From Halomonas sp. (lineage in GTDB: Bacteria; Pseudomonadota; Gammaproteobacteria; Pseudomonadales; Halomonadaceae), in contig NZ_JAJUFQ010000001.1 in NCBI RefSeq assembly GCF_029263665.1, forward strand, positions 186,001-250,000: 64,000 nucleotides of DNA. Reading direction: 5' to 3'. The notes beneath the pieces were generated by a model. It was not told the origin of the DNA. It worked only from the letters and a program-made list of their open reading frames with translations, and searched no databases. Both the position numbers and the translations under genes were made by a program. This document shows positions 8,845 to 18,387 of the stretch, one piece after another; the stretch's first letter is position 1; each line of letters starts with the position of its first letter.

Positions 8845-10506
8845 ATGGCGCAATACGTCTACACCATGAACCGGGTGGGCAAGGTCGTGCCCCCCAAGAA
8901 GCAGATTCTCAAGGACATCTCCCTGTCCTTCTTCCCGGGCGCCAAGATCGGCGTGCTCGGCCTCAACGGTGCCGGCAAGTCGACCTTGCTGCGCATCATG
9001 GCCGGCGTAGACACCGAGTTCGAAGGCGAAGCCCGTCCGATGCCGGGAATCAACGTGGGCTATCTGCCTCAGGAACCCGAACTGGACGACACCAAGAGCG
9101 TGCGTGAAACGGTCGAGGAAGCACTGGGCGAGATCAAGGAAGCCCAGACCAAGCTCGATGCCGTCTATGCCGCCTATGCTGAACCCGATGCCGATTTCGA
9201 TGCACTGGCCGCAGAGCAGGCCCGTCTGGAAAACATCATTCAGGCAGCCGATGCCCATAACCTGGACCGCAAGCTGGAAGTCGCTGCAGAAGCCCTGCGC
9301 CTGCCGCCCTGGGATGCAAAGGTTGTCCACCTGTCCGGAGGTGAGCGTCGTCGTGTCGCCCTGTGCCGCCTGCTGCTGTCCAACCCGGACATGCTACTGC
9401 TGGACGAGCCTACCAACCACCTGGATGCAGAATCCGTTGCCTGGCTGGAACGCTTCCTCCACGACTACCCGGGCACAGTGGTCGCCATCACCCACGACCG
9501 CTACTTCCTCGACAATGTCGCCGGCTGGATTCTCGAGCTGGACCGTGGTCATGGTATTCCCTTCGAAGGTAACTACTCCCAGTGGCTGGAAGCCAAGGAG
9601 CAGCGTCTGGAGCGGGAAGCCAAGCAGGAGGCCTCGCGTCAGAAAGCGATCAAGCACGAGCTGGAATGGGTTCGCTCCAATGCCAAGGGACGTCAAGCCA
9701 AGAGCAAGGCGCGCCTGTCTCGCTTCGAGGAAATGCAGTCTGGCGACTTCCAGAAGCGCAATGAGACCAACGAAATCTACATTCCGCCTGGTCCGCGCCT
9801 GGGTGACAAGGTCATCGAATTTCATGGTGTCAGCAAGCGCTTCGATGACAAGCTGCTCTACGAGGACCTGAACTTCAATGTACCGCCTGGCGCCATTGTC
9901 GGTATCGTCGGCGGCAACGGTGCCGGCAAGTCCACTCTGTTCAAGCTGATTCAGGGCAAGGAAACGCCAGATACCGGCGAAGTCGTCAAGGGCGAAACTG
10001 TCGACATTGCGTATGTCGAGCAGTTGCGTGATGCGCTGGACAACAAGCAGACCGTATGGGAAGCGGTGTCCGATGGCCAGGACATGCTCAATATCAACGG
10101 CTACGAGATGCCCTCTCGTGCTTATGTGGGTCGCTTCAACTTCAAGGGCAACGACCAGCAGAAGTTCCTCAGGGACCTGTCCGGTGGTGAACGGGGCCGC
10201 CTTCAACTGGCTCAGACTCTCAAGCAGGGCGCCAATGTGCTGCTGCTCGACGAGCCGTCGAACGACCTGGACATCGAGACGTTGCGTGCACTGGAAGAAG
10301 CCCTGCTGGCCTTCCCCGGCTGTGCCATGGTGATTTCCCACGACCGCTGGTTCCTCGACCGTATCGCCACTCACATCCTCGCCTTCGAGGGTGATTCTCA
10401 GGTGGTCTTCTTCGAGGGCAACTACACCGAGTACGAAGCCGACCACAAGAAGCGCGCCGGTGACGACACCCCTCACCGCATGAAGTACAAGCGCATTGAT
10501 GCTTGA
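8845..10506 (+). CDS. ettA: Energy-dependent translational throttle protein EttA (ABC-F)
   Basis: The 553-residue protein has two ABC ATPase domains and no membrane segment, as in the ABC-F subfamily. Domain 1 has GLNGAGKST (39-47) and LSGGERRR; domain 2 has GGNGAGKST and LSGGERGR, with LLDEPTNHLD and LLDEPSNDLD Walker B motifs. The long charged linker near residues 245-300 (many Lys, Arg, Glu) is the P-site tRNA-interaction motif. EttA binds the ribosomal E site and gates the first elongation step according to the ATP/ADP ratio. Length and motif order match E. coli EttA (555 residues). A clear terminator follows. Confidence 0.97.
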   Translation: MAQYVYTMNRVGKVVPPKKQILKDISLSFFPGAKIGVLGLNGAGKSTLLRIMAGVDTEFEGEARPMPGINVGYLPQEPELDDTKSVRETVEEALGEIKEAQTKLDAVYAAYAEPDADFDALAAEQARLENIIQAADAHNLDRKLEVAAEALRLPPWDAKVVHLSGGERRRVALCRLLLSNPDMLLLDEPTNHLDAESVAWLERFLHDYPGTVVAITHDRYFLDNVAGWILELDRGHGIPFEGNYSQWLEAKEQRLEREAKQEASRQKAIKHELEWVRSNAKGRQAKSKARLSRFEEMQSGDFQKRNETNEIYIPPGPRLGDKVIEFHGVSKRFDDKLLYEDLNFNVPPGAIVGIVGGNGAGKSTLFKLIQGKETPDTGEVVKGETVDIAYVEQLRDALDNKQTVWEAVSDGQDMLNINGYEMPSRAYVGRFNFKGNDQQKFLRDLSGGERGRLQLAQTLKQGANVLLLDEPSNDLDIETLRALEEALLAFPGCAMVISHDRWFLDRIATHILAFEGDSQVVFFEGNYTEYEADHKKRAGDDTPHRMKYKRIDA

Positions 10507-10555
10507 GGCGTCTCCCATGCAGGACTGAACATCAGTTCCTCAGCATGAGCTATGC

Positions 10556-10591
10556 AAAAACCCTCGCAGGAGACTCCTGCGAGGGTTTTTT
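10556..10591 (+). terminator. Rho-independent terminator of ettA
   Basis: CCCTCGCAGGA (10561-10571) pairs with TCCTGCGAGGG (10575-10585) around a three-base loop and is followed by six T. An A-run precedes it, so it could also work on the other strand. Confidence 0.93.
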
Positions 10592-10701
10592 GTCAAAGCG
10601 GGCTCAGATAGTGGCTCAGTCTTGCGCTTTATGGAAACTCACTGCATAAGAGGACACAACGTTTTCTCTATCTGCTGTTCGTTATCCGCACGAGGCTACT
10701 C

Positions 10702-12054
10702 ATGGCTCCATCGCTGCTGCTTCACCCCATTCAGCTGTTCAAACGCTTCGCCAGCAGTATCGCCTACCTTCCGACCCTTGCAGCACTTGCCTATGGTACG
10801 CTGGCGCTGCTTGCGTTTATCGCGCCAGTATCCAGTGACGTTCTACCAGAAAGTATCCGGCAGTTGGGCCTGTCGAAGCCCGGCGCGGCCCAACCCCTGC
10901 TATTGGCCCTGCTTGGCGGCATGATTTCACTGATGGTATTCAGCTTCTCGATGGTCATGTCAGTACTGTCACAGGCGGGAGCCAACTTCTCTCACAAGCT
11001 GGTTTTCGGCTTGATTTCCGAACGCCACAACCAATGGGTTCTTGGTCATTATCTCGGCACCATCCTGTTCATCCTGATGCTGCTGATCGTGCCTCACGCT
11101 GCCAATGGGGATTTAGTATGGCGGTCTGCTGCGGTGTATGCTTCCTGCGCCATGGTGCTGCATTGCCTGGGGTTGTTCGTCTACTTCATCCACAATGTCT
11201 CGCAATCGATCCAGGTGGATTCCGTCATCAGCGGGCTGCACGCAAACACGCTACGCGCGATGAGGCGTCGACGCGATAATGAACAGGACGAGCGATGCCA
11301 ACACCTCCCTGCCCCCACGATCACCCCCTCATCTTGCCACGAGATTGTCGCCCGTGAAGCAGGCTATCTGCAAAGTGCCAACCTGTTCGAGATGGCTTCA
11401 CTAGCAGAGAGTATGGATGGCGTCGTTCATCTCGGTTTTCGGTTCGGGGATTACGTACTGGAAGGGCAGCCAATTATGCATTTGGAATGCAGCAAGGCGC
11501 CTGACAATGGCCGCCGCACGGATCTGTTGAACTGCCTCACCCAATTGAATGGCGAGTCTGTCGAGGAGCACTTCATACATGGCATGACGCAACTGATGGA
11601 AGTTGCCATCAAAGCGCTGTCACCAGGCATAAATGACCCGGGTACTGCACGCCTGTGCCTGCATCGCCTCACCGACCTCCTCAGCCATCATATGCACTGG
11701 CAACCCGCCAACTGCATTACTGACACATCAGGCAAGATACGCGTTGTCTGGCAGGCAGAATCCTTCGAGAGCCTGATACATCGCCTGCTGACTCCGATTC
11801 TCCAATACGGCCGCGAGGATCAGAGCATTCTGCTCGGACTGCTCAAGGCGGTTAAGTCTCTGTCATTGACAGCCAATCCGCAGCAGCTTGCAACGCTGCA
11901 GAACGTTGCAAACCGCATTGTGGAGAACCTGGAACAGCAAAGTACACATGAGCTCGACCGTCAGTTCGTCAATCAGCGTCTACAACAGGGCCTGCATCGG
12001 CTAAGCCTTCCCGCAAGCCTGAGCAAAGAGAGGCCAGTAGCGGAGCATACCTAG
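10702..12054 (+). CDS. DUF2254 membrane protein
   Basis: A 450-residue protein with four predicted transmembrane helices in the first 175 residues (near 20-45, 65-95, 110-135, 145-170), then a long soluble C-terminal domain. The 'GGMISLMVFSFSMVMSVLSQAGANFSHKLVF' region of helix 2 and the later 'MEVAIKALSPGINDPGTA' phrase are hallmarks of DUF2254. The role of the family is unknown. GAGG lies six bases before the ATG. It is a single gene: ettA's terminator is upstream and the convergent acyltransferase gene ends 14 bases after its stop. Confidence 0.87.
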   Translation: MAPSLLLHPIQLFKRFASSIAYLPTLAALAYGTLALLAFIAPVSSDVLPESIRQLGLSKPGAAQPLLLALLGGMISLMVFSFSMVMSVLSQAGANFSHKLVFGLISERHNQWVLGHYLGTILFILMLLIVPHAANGDLVWRSAAVYASCAMVLHCLGLFVYFIHNVSQSIQVDSVISGLHANTLRAMRRRRDNEQDERCQHLPAPTITPSSCHEIVAREAGYLQSANLFEMASLAESMDGVVHLGFRFGDYVLEGQPIMHLECSKAPDNGRRTDLLNCLTQLNGESVEEHFIHGMTQLMEVAIKALSPGINDPGTARLCLHRLTDLLSHHMHWQPANCITDTSGKIRVVWQAESFESLIHRLLTPILQYGREDQSILLGLLKAVKSLSLTANPQQLATLQNVANRIVENLEQQSTHELDRQFVNQRLQQGLHRLSLPASLSKERPVAEHT

Positions 12055-12067
12055 GAGCACAGGCTGT

Positions 12068-12991
12068 TCACACATCATAGATCTTCGGATCGTCTCTATT
12101 GGGGCGTGTCTTGAAGCGACGATGCATCCACAGATATTGCTCGGGAGAACGTCGAATGGCCTGCTCGATCACCTGATTGATACGCGTGGCGTCCGCGACT
12201 TCATCACCTGAGGGGTAGTTCTCCAGTGCTGGCAGATACTCCAGTGAGTAGGTGGTGTTATCCGGATTGCGATGGAAGATAAGCGGCATGACCGGCGCCC
12301 CTGTCATGCGAGCAATCTTGCCAGTGAGCTTGATCGAGGCAGCTTCAATGCCAAAGAACGGGGCAAAGACACTGGCATCACGGCCAAAATCCTGATCCGG
12401 CGAGTACCACACGTGGTGGCCGCCCTTGATACGGCGCACCACACCACGTAGATCATGACGATCAATGGACGTACCGAAAATGCCATTGCGGGCGCGTGTC
12501 ATGAACTGTTCGAACAGCGCATTATCGTGGGGGCGATAGACCACATCCGCAGGAAAGAACAACGAATGCAGAGCACCACCCAGGTCCAGGGTCGAAAAGT
12601 GAATGCCGATGATCAGCGCTCCCTTGCCGGCTTCTTCCACCCTGGCCATATGTTCCTGGCCCTTGAAGGTCACCCGATGGCGCATATGTTCAGGATCGCG
12701 ACACCAGCCCGTCGCTGTCTCGAAAATGCCGATGCCATTGGCAATGAAGCTATCCTTCACCAGTTGCGCCTGCGCTTCCTCATCCAGTTCGGGGAAGCAT
12801 AGACGGATATTGGTCTCGGTGATCTGGCGGCGGCGCTTGGCAAAGCGCCAGGCCAGAAGGCCGACACTCTTGCCCAGGGCCAGCTTCACGCGCCAGGGCA
12901 ACCAGGCGCTCACCCGCATGCCCGTGATGGCAAGCCAGGTGGGCCAATAGCGGGGATGGATAAAATGGTTTTTCTTTGGGGCGTCGGACAT
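12068..12991 (-). CDS. lpxL: Lipid A biosynthesis acyltransferase, LpxL/LpxM family
   Basis: A 307-residue late acyltransferase that transfers a secondary fatty acid to Kdo2-lipid IVA on the inner face of the inner membrane. The catalytic HX4D motif is HFSTLD, His131 to Asp136. The N-terminal hydrophobic segment and the 'WYSPDQDFG' and 'PEQYLWMHRRFKTRP' motifs also fit the family. GGAGAG just upstream supports the ATG at 12991 over one 24 bases further out. Sequence alone does not separate LpxL from LpxM or LpxP, so the symbol is provisional. Confidence 0.88.
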   Translation of the reverse strand: MSDAPKKNHFIHPRYWPTWLAITGMRVSAWLPWRVKLALGKSVGLLAWRFAKRRRQITETNIRLCFPELDEEAQAQLVKDSFIANGIGIFETATGWCRDPEHMRHRVTFKGQEHMARVEEAGKGALIIGIHFSTLDLGGALHSLFFPADVVYRPHDNALFEQFMTRARNGIFGTSIDRHDLRGVVRRIKGGHHVWYSPDQDFGRDASVFAPFFGIEAASIKLTGKIARMTGAPVMPLIFHRNPDNTTYSLEYLPALENYPSGDEVADATRINQVIEQAIRRSPEQYLWMHRRFKTRPNRDDPKIYDV

Positions 12992-13096
12992 GCGCTCTCC
13001 GGCGGTCAGCATCATTATCTGAGCGCCATTGTAACGCTTAAGTTTTCCTTGGCGATAACGTTGGGAAACTCTGCATGAATGTCTGTGCTTTCTTAG

Positions 13097-13134
13097 CGAT
13101 AGCGACTGGATCAGCCGATAGCGACTGGATCAGC
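13097..13134. repeat. 19-bp tandem duplication across the alr stop codon
   Basis: CGATAGCGACTGGATCAGC is present twice in tandem at 13097-13115 and 13116-13134. The alr stop codon (13130-13132) lies in the second copy, so the duplication copied the very end of the gene plus its first downstream bases without changing the protein. Confidence 0.95.
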
Positions 13135-14224
13135 GATAACGTCTGGGCACCCTCGGCAATATACCGGTCAACAGGGTGTAGCTGATGGTGTCGCAATAGG
13201 TCGCCACTTCATCCACCGATAACATCGTGCCATGGCGGCTCTTGCCCCACAGCACCACCTCACTGCCGATATCCGCTTCCGGCAGATCGGAGAGATCCAC
13301 CGTGAGCATATCCATGGAAACCTTTCCTGCAATGGCAGTACGCTTGCCATCGACCAGCACTGGGGTTCCATCAACGGCATGACGGTCATAGCCATCGCCA
13401 TAACCGCAGGCTACTACCCCAATACGTGCCGGTCCCTGAGTAACATAGCGCCCACCATAGCCAACCGGCTCCCCTTTCTCCAATTCACGCACAGCAATGA
13501 TCTCACTGCGCAACGACATCACTGGTTGCAAACGACGACTCGCATCGCTGGACAGCTCCAGCGGATCGCTGCCGTAAAGCATGACCCCTGGTCGGTTCCA
13601 GGCACCATGGGCCTCGCTGTGGGCCAGGACCGCGGGGGAATTGGCCAGGCATGTCGGTGCAGCAAGACGCTCGGCCAGTTCCTGCAGCAGATTGAACTGG
13701 GACAGGAAATAGCGATCGTCCGCTATGTCGGCAGTCGCGAAATGGCTCATCAGATGCACATCCGTCACTTTGTCCGGCAACGACTGCAAGCGCTTCCAGG
13801 CCTGCTCTGCATGTTCAGGGCCAAAGCCAAGGCGGTGCATTCCTGAATCGACCTTCAGCCATACCGGAATAGGCTTGCGCGGACTGAAGTCCTGCACGGC
13901 CTGCAGCTGCCAATCGCTATGAATTGCCATGGACAACTCCAGGGCATCTACGGTTTCCAGCTCATCAGCGCTGAAAATGCCTTCCAGCAATACAATGGGT
14001 ACCTTGATGCCTGCCTCGCGCAGCACTACCGCCTCTTCGATGGCAGCAACGGCAAAGGCCGGAGCCAGGTCTTCGAGAGCTCGTGCACAGTCCACTGCAC
14101 CATGACCATAGGCATTCGCCTTGAGCACGGCCACGGAACGGCTGTTCGGGGCCAGTTCACGAGCCAGTTGGTAGTTGTGCCGCAAGGCATTGAGGTCGAT
14201 GTCGGCTGTCAGTGGGCGAGCCAT
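13130..14224 (-). CDS. alr: Alanine racemase
   Basis: A 364-residue PLP enzyme that interconverts L- and D-alanine for peptidoglycan. The PLP lysine is Lys35 in AVLKANAYGHG. The C-terminal domain carries the GYGDGYDR region with the second catalytic tyrosine and 'KVSMDMLTVDL'. Length and motif order are standard. The ATG at 14224 has GGAG eight bases upstream and is preferred over one 15 bases further out. It lies between convergent or unrelated genes, so it looks monocistronic. Alr and DadX cannot be separated here. Confidence 0.95.
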   Translation of the reverse strand: MARPLTADIDLNALRHNYQLARELAPNSRSVAVLKANAYGHGAVDCARALEDLAPAFAVAAIEEAVVLREAGIKVPIVLLEGIFSADELETVDALELSMAIHSDWQLQAVQDFSPRKPIPVWLKVDSGMHRLGFGPEHAEQAWKRLQSLPDKVTDVHLMSHFATADIADDRYFLSQFNLLQELAERLAAPTCLANSPAVLAHSEAHGAWNRPGVMLYGSDPLELSSDASRRLQPVMSLRSEIIAVRELEKGEPVGYGGRYVTQGPARIGVVACGYGDGYDRHAVDGTPVLVDGKRTAIAGKVSMDMLTVDLSDLPEADIGSEVVLWGKSRHGTMLSVDEVATYCDTISYTLLTGILPRVPRRYR

Positions 14225-14367
14225 GGATAGTCTCCGCATGCACGTTCTTGTATCGCAGCATTATCATCAATAAATGGCTTCAATACATGGTAAAAACAAC
14301 CAATGTTTCCGATAGAATCGGAAATTTTATCGGAAGAACAGCCAGTCAAAAGTATCAATCACTGCAA

Positions 14368-14400
14368 CAAAAACCCCACAGGCGCATGCCCATGGGGTTT
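14368..14400 (-). terminator. Rho-independent terminator of rpoS
   Basis: On the minus strand AAACCCCA (from 14400 down to 14393) pairs with TGGGGTTT (14378 down to 14371), followed by further T. It lies 41 bases after the rpoS stop. Confidence 0.85.
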
Positions 14401-14440
14401 CGGGTTGCTGACAGGCAACTTAGGCCATATTAGCTGTCAG

Positions 14441-15442
14441 TTACTCGAAGATGGCGTCCAAGGAGAGGCCCTGTTTATCGAGCATGCGACGCAGCTTCTT
14501 CAAGGCTTCAACCTGGATCTGGCGCACACGCTCTCGGGTCAGGCCAATTTCCTCACCCACCTGTTCAAGTGTCGCCGCTTCATGGCCACGCAGACCAAAA
14601 CGTCGCACCACGACCTCGCAGTGCTTCTCGGTCAGCTCTGCCAACCATTGATCCACATGAGCCTTGACATCACCATCCACCAGAGTGGATTCAGGGCCTT
14701 GCTCATTATCATCCGTCAACGTCTCGATCAGTGGCTTATCACTTTCCCCCCCCATGGGATAATCCACCGAAGAAACCCGCTCATTGAGTCCCATCATCTT
14801 CTTGACGGTCTCGACGGGTTTATCGAGGTGCTCGGCAATATCTTCCGCGGTCGCCTCGTGGTCGAGTTTCTGGGTCAACTCACGAGCCGCACGTAAATAG
14901 ATATTGAGTTCCTTGACCACATGAATCGGCAGGCGAATGGTGCGAGTCTGGTTCATCAGGGCTCGCTCAATCGTCTGGCGGATCCACCAGGTGGCATAGG
15001 TGGAAAAGCGGAAGCCACGCTCAGGATCGAACTTCTCAACCGCACGTATCAGCCCCAGGTTGCCTTCCTCGATCAGATCGAGAAGCGTCAGGCCTCGGTT
15101 GAGATAACGACGGGCGATCTTCACCACCAGACGCAAGTTAGATTCGATCATTCGCGCCCGGCCCATGGGATCACCCTTGCGTGCCAGGCGGCCATAGTGG
15201 ACTTCTTCTTCTGGCGTCAACAGCGGCGAAAAACCTATCTCATTGAGATAGATCTGAGTGGCATCAAGGCTCTGGCGCGAGTATCGTTCCTCGCGCCCGA
15301 GCGCCTTCTCGAACTCTTCGTCGCCGTCATCATCCTCAGCCTCATCGACGATATCGTCGGACACCTCGTCTAGAGCGTCCTCATCGGCTTCGTCGGCCGT
15401 GTCGAGATTCACATCCTGAAGATCCCGTTCAAGTATGCTCAT
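14441..15442 (-). CDS. rpoS: RNA polymerase sigma factor RpoS
   Basis: A 333-residue primary-like sigma-70 factor without region 1.1, the stationary-phase and general-stress sigma. After a very acidic N-terminus (residues 8-46, mostly Asp and Glu) come region 1.2 ([13 protein letters not shown]), region 2 with [18 protein letters not shown] and [13 protein letters not shown], region 3, and region 4 with the helix-turn-helix '[20 protein letters not shown]'. It lies directly downstream of nlpD, its usual partner, in which its main promoter normally sits. The acidic N-terminal extension fits a halophile. Confidence 0.97.
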   Translation of the reverse strand: MSILERDLQDVNLDTADEADEDALDEVSDDIVDEAEDDDGDEEFEKALGREERYSRQSLDATQIYLNEIGFSPLLTPEEEVHYGRLARKGDPMGRARMIESNLRLVVKIARRYLNRGLTLLDLIEEGNLGLIRAVEKFDPERGFRFSTYATWWIRQTIERALMNQTRTIRLPIHVVKELNIYLRAARELTQKLDHEATAEDIAEHLDKPVETVKKMMGLNERVSSVDYPMGGESDKPLIETLTDDNEQGPESTLVDGDVKAHVDQWLAELTEKHCEVVVRRFGLRGHEAATLEQVGEEIGLTRERVRQIQVEALKKLRRMLDKQGLSLDAIFE

Positions 15443-15618
15443 CGTGTAGCTACCCCGTGGTTGCGACCCATCGTTACATCACCATAAAGATGATCAACGC
15501 GTTCAATTATTATTGTGTGACGCTAGTCCAAGGAGCCTTCACATCCCATTAGAGAAGCACGGCATTATGCCTTGGCAGTGATGCTCAACCCACTGTGCCT
15601 TCAGCCTTCAATGCTTCC

Positions 15619-16722
15619 TCACTGGGCTGGCAAATATTTCGTCGGATCCTGTGACTGCCCATCCTTGCGGATCTCGAAATGCAAGCGGACATCCTCGGAA
15701 TCGGTATCCCCCATAGTGGCGATAACCTGACCAGCATCAACGACATCGTTTTCCTTAACCTTCAGACTGTCATTGTGGGCATAGGCGCTCAGGTACTCGT
15801 TATTATGCTTGAGCAAGATGAGGTTACCGTAACCTCTGACTCCACTACCGGCATATACCACGATACCTGGACCAGCCGCCTTGACAGGTTGCCCCTTTTG
15901 TCCGCCGATATCAATGCCGGCGGTGATGCTGGAACTCTCTCCATAAGCACTGACGACAGGTCCGCTTACTGGCCACTGCCAATTGACCTCGTCAACCGGT
16001 GTGTAGGTCTTCTTGGCGCTTGAACTGGAGGCTGCCTGACTGCTCGAAGTCGAAGCTGTGGACGAGCTTGTCTGCTGGGTCTGCTTGGCCTCTTCTGCTG
16101 CAGCGGCCACGACCGCGTCCTCGGCTGCCTTCTGCTCAGCAGCAGCGTCCGGCTTGTCTGATCCATTGGCTCCGGGTGACTCATAGTTGACCACCGGGCC
16201 AGGAGCCTCGGAGCTACTGGCAGCAGCAACAGCGCCGGCAGCAGCCGCTCCTGAGACTTGAGATGAGGACGAGGTTGTTTCAGTACTGCCGTCGGGCAAT
16301 AGCCACTCGAGGTCTTGCGAAGAGCCATTAGCTGGTGAAGAGCCACCAGCCGGTGCAGCACCATTCCCCGCCACACTGCTCTGTCCCAGCGGGGTGGCCA
16401 CGGCACCACTCTGGCCCTGGCTAGCCACCTGGCTTTGTCCCCCTGCAGAAGCTCCCGGCGCCAAGGCCAGCGTCTGACCCACACTGATGCGATATGGTGG
16501 AGAAATGTTGTTGATCTGCGCCAATTCACGGAAATCCATATTATGGCGCCAGGCAATACCGTACAGCGTATCTCCGGCAACGACGGTGTACTGTGACGGC
16601 ATCTCCGCCTGAGCCACCTTGCTGGTAGACAGGTCCTGCACCTGAACCGGCTGGGATGCTTGTTGGTTGGCACAGCCGGCAATCGCCAGTGCAAGAGCGG
16701 AGATGGCAAGAGTCTTATGCAT
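15619..16722 (-). CDS. nlpD: Lipoprotein NlpD, LysM plus degenerate LytM/M23 domain
   Basis: A 367-residue outer-membrane lipoprotein with lipobox IAGC (Cys17), a LysM peptidoglycan-binding domain at about 43-88, a long Ala/Ser/Gln-rich linker (about 95-245) and a C-terminal LytM domain. The metal-binding His of the first LytM motif is missing (TAGIDIGG), so it is likely an amidase activator and not an endopeptidase, as for E. coli NlpD with AmiC. The start overlaps the preceding DUF368 gene by eight bases. The rpoS promoter may lie within this gene. The low-complexity linker is longer than in E. coli. Confidence 0.94.
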   Translation of the reverse strand: MHKTLAISALALAIAGCANQQASQPVQVQDLSTSKVAQAEMPSQYTVVAGDTLYGIAWRHNMDFRELAQINNISPPYRISVGQTLALAPGASAGGQSQVASQGQSGAVATPLGQSSVAGNGAAPAGGSSPANGSSQDLEWLLPDGSTETTSSSSQVSGAAAAGAVAAASSSEAPGPVVNYESPGANGSDKPDAAAEQKAAEDAVVAAAAEEAKQTQQTSSSTASTSSSQAASSSSAKKTYTPVDEVNWQWPVSGPVVSAYGESSSITAGIDIGGQKGQPVKAAGPGIVVYAGSGVRGYGNLILLKHNNEYLSAYAHNDSLKVKENDVVDAGQVIATMGDTDSEDVRLHFEIRKDGQSQDPTKYLPAQ

Positions 16723-17725
16723 CGGAATGGTTCTCCTTGTCTACAGAAGTCGCAGACGCTTTGTTCGTCGGGGACTCAGACGCTGCGTTGCTGGGCATTC
16801 TTTTTGAGGCGTCACCGACTCTGGCAACAAGCAGCACAATCAGCATGCCGACAATAGCCAGAACGGTGACCCCCAGAATCTGGGCCGCTTCTCCCGTAAC
16901 GGCAGAATAATCCCAAGGGGTTAAATAGCGGTAATCCAATGGAATGATCTGATCATTACTACCAAGCTGATAGCTCGTCAATTCTCGCCATGGCCACAAT
17001 ACCGGCAGAGAGCCGACAATGAAGCCGAGAAGCAATTGCAAGGTCGCAGTATGATGGCAGCGCAGCAACCAGGACAATATCCGCGAGAAGATCACCAGAC
17101 CAAACACGCAGCCGCCAGCGAACAATGCCAGCAAGGCAATATTGAAATCGCGTACCCCCTGAATCACGACATCATAGAGTCCCATGCTGAGCAGCAGGAA
17201 ACTGCCTGATATACCGGGCAGCAGCATTGCGCTGATAGCAATGGCTCCGGCAACGAACAGCACCAGTGACTGGCTGCCGAGAAGACCCACCAGAGGCATC
17301 AGCGCGGGTAGTACCTGAGCCATCACCAATCCACCGGCAAGTGGCAGCAGGTGCCACCAGCGCCAGTCACTGGGATGCTTGCCGACAATCAAGGCCGATG
17401 CGGCAACCAGGCCAAAGAAGAAACCGTTGAGCAGCATCGGGTGCTGATCAAGCAACCACACCACCAGATGCGCCACACTGATCAGACTGGTGGCAACGCC
17501 GACCAGCAAAGGCAGCAGAAAACTCAGGTTGAGATGGTGCATCAGACCGCTCAGGCCACCATCACGCCAGGCACCGAAGGCGCTTGGCCCGAAACGCTTG
17601 ATGGTAAAAATCAGCTCTTCATAGATCCCCGTGATGAAGGCAATGGTTCCGCCCGATACACCAGGCACAGCATCGGCAGCTCCCATGCCGGCACCGCGCA
17701 AGAATATTCCAAGATATCGCTTCAA
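16715..17725 (-). CDS. popT: DUF368 membrane protein, candidate undecaprenyl-phosphate translocase
   Basis: A 336-residue polytopic inner-membrane protein with about eight to ten helices and the DUF368 hallmark 'GAADAVPGVSGGTIAF' near the N-terminus, repeated as 'LLPGISGSFLLLSMG' in the second half. DUF368 proteins (PopT) were shown to flip undecaprenyl phosphate back to the cytoplasmic face for reuse in cell-wall synthesis. Assigning that role here rests on family membership. It overlaps pcm by four bases and nlpD by eight, so it is co-translated inside the surE-pcm-nlpD-rpoS unit. That places carrier-lipid recycling next to cell-wall hydrolase control. Confidence 0.85.
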   Translation of the reverse strand: MKRYLGIFLRGAGMGAADAVPGVSGGTIAFITGIYEELIFTIKRFGPSAFGAWRDGGLSGLMHHLNLSFLLPLLVGVATSLISVAHLVVWLLDQHPMLLNGFFFGLVAASALIVGKHPSDWRWWHLLPLAGGLVMAQVLPALMPLVGLLGSQSLVLFVAGAIAISAMLLPGISGSFLLLSMGLYDVVIQGVRDFNIALLALFAGGCVFGLVIFSRILSWLLRCHHTATLQLLLGFIVGSLPVLWPWRELTSYQLGSNDQIIPLDYRYLTPWDYSAVTGEAAQILGVTVLAIVGMLIVLLVARVGDASKRMPSNAASESPTNKASATSVDKENHSDA

Positions 17726-18387
17726 CGAATGACTCCCTCAAGCAACGGCACAAAGCGCACAGGCTCCAGGCGCTCATATTCAAATTGATCGTTTTCACGA
17801 CGCACCCGGGTCAACCATTGATTTCCCCGGGCATCTTCCAGTGGCGTAATCAGCACACCACCATCCCCTAGCTGCGCAAGCAAGGCCTCGGGCAGCTTCT
17901 TGGCACAGGCGGTCAACAGAATGACATCGAAGGGAGCGTCTTCCGCCCACCCCTGGCCACCATCGGCCAGACGCAAGTGAACATTGCGAGCCTTGAGCAA
18001 GCGCAAGCGTCTGGCCGCCAACTGGTGCAAGGCATTGATCCTTTCCACCGACCAGAGTTCCTCGACCAGACGGGAAAGAATCAGCGTCTGGTAACCGGAC
18101 CCCGTGCCAATTTCCAGCACCTTGGATGGTGACTCCTGGTGCACCAGCTCGGACATCCGTGCCACGATCCACGGTTGTGACAGCGTCTGAGAGTGACCGA
18201 TGGGCAACGCAGTATCTTCATATGCGCGATGGGATAGCGCTTCATCGAGAAACAGATGCCGTGGCTCCCTGGCCATGACATCCAGCACCTTGCGATCCTT
18301 GATGCCCTGCTTGCTCAAGCGCCCCACCAGGCGGTCCCGGGTACGCTGCGATGTCATGCCGACACCACGAAGGTCAGGTAAGTGCAT
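17722..18387 (-). CDS. pcm: Protein-L-isoaspartate O-methyltransferase
   Basis: A 221-residue SAM-dependent methyltransferase that starts repair of isoaspartyl residues in aged proteins. Motif I is [15 protein letters not shown], followed by '[12 protein letters not shown]' and '[19 protein letters not shown]'. Compared with E. coli Pcm (208 residues) it has about 13 extra N-terminal residues. AGGA eight bases upstream favours the ATG at 18387; a second ATG at 18357 is possible. It overlaps surE by 14 bases and the DUF368 gene by four, the usual surE-pcm order. Confidence 0.95.
   Translation of the reverse strand: MHLPDLRGVGMTSQRTRDRLVGRLSKQGIKDRKVLDVMAREPRHLFLDEALSHRAYEDTALPIGHSQTLSQPWIVARMSELVHQESPSKVLEIGTGSGYQTLILSRLVEELWSVERINALHQLAARRLRLLKARNVHLRLADGGQGWAEDAPFDVILLTACAKKLPEALLAQLGDGGVLITPLEDARGNQWLTRVRRENDQFEYERLEPVRFVPLLEGVIR

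Noticed and set aside
9394..10518. Long antisense open frame over ettA
   Set aside because: It mirrors ettA codon structure, lacks a family signature and has no ribosome binding site.
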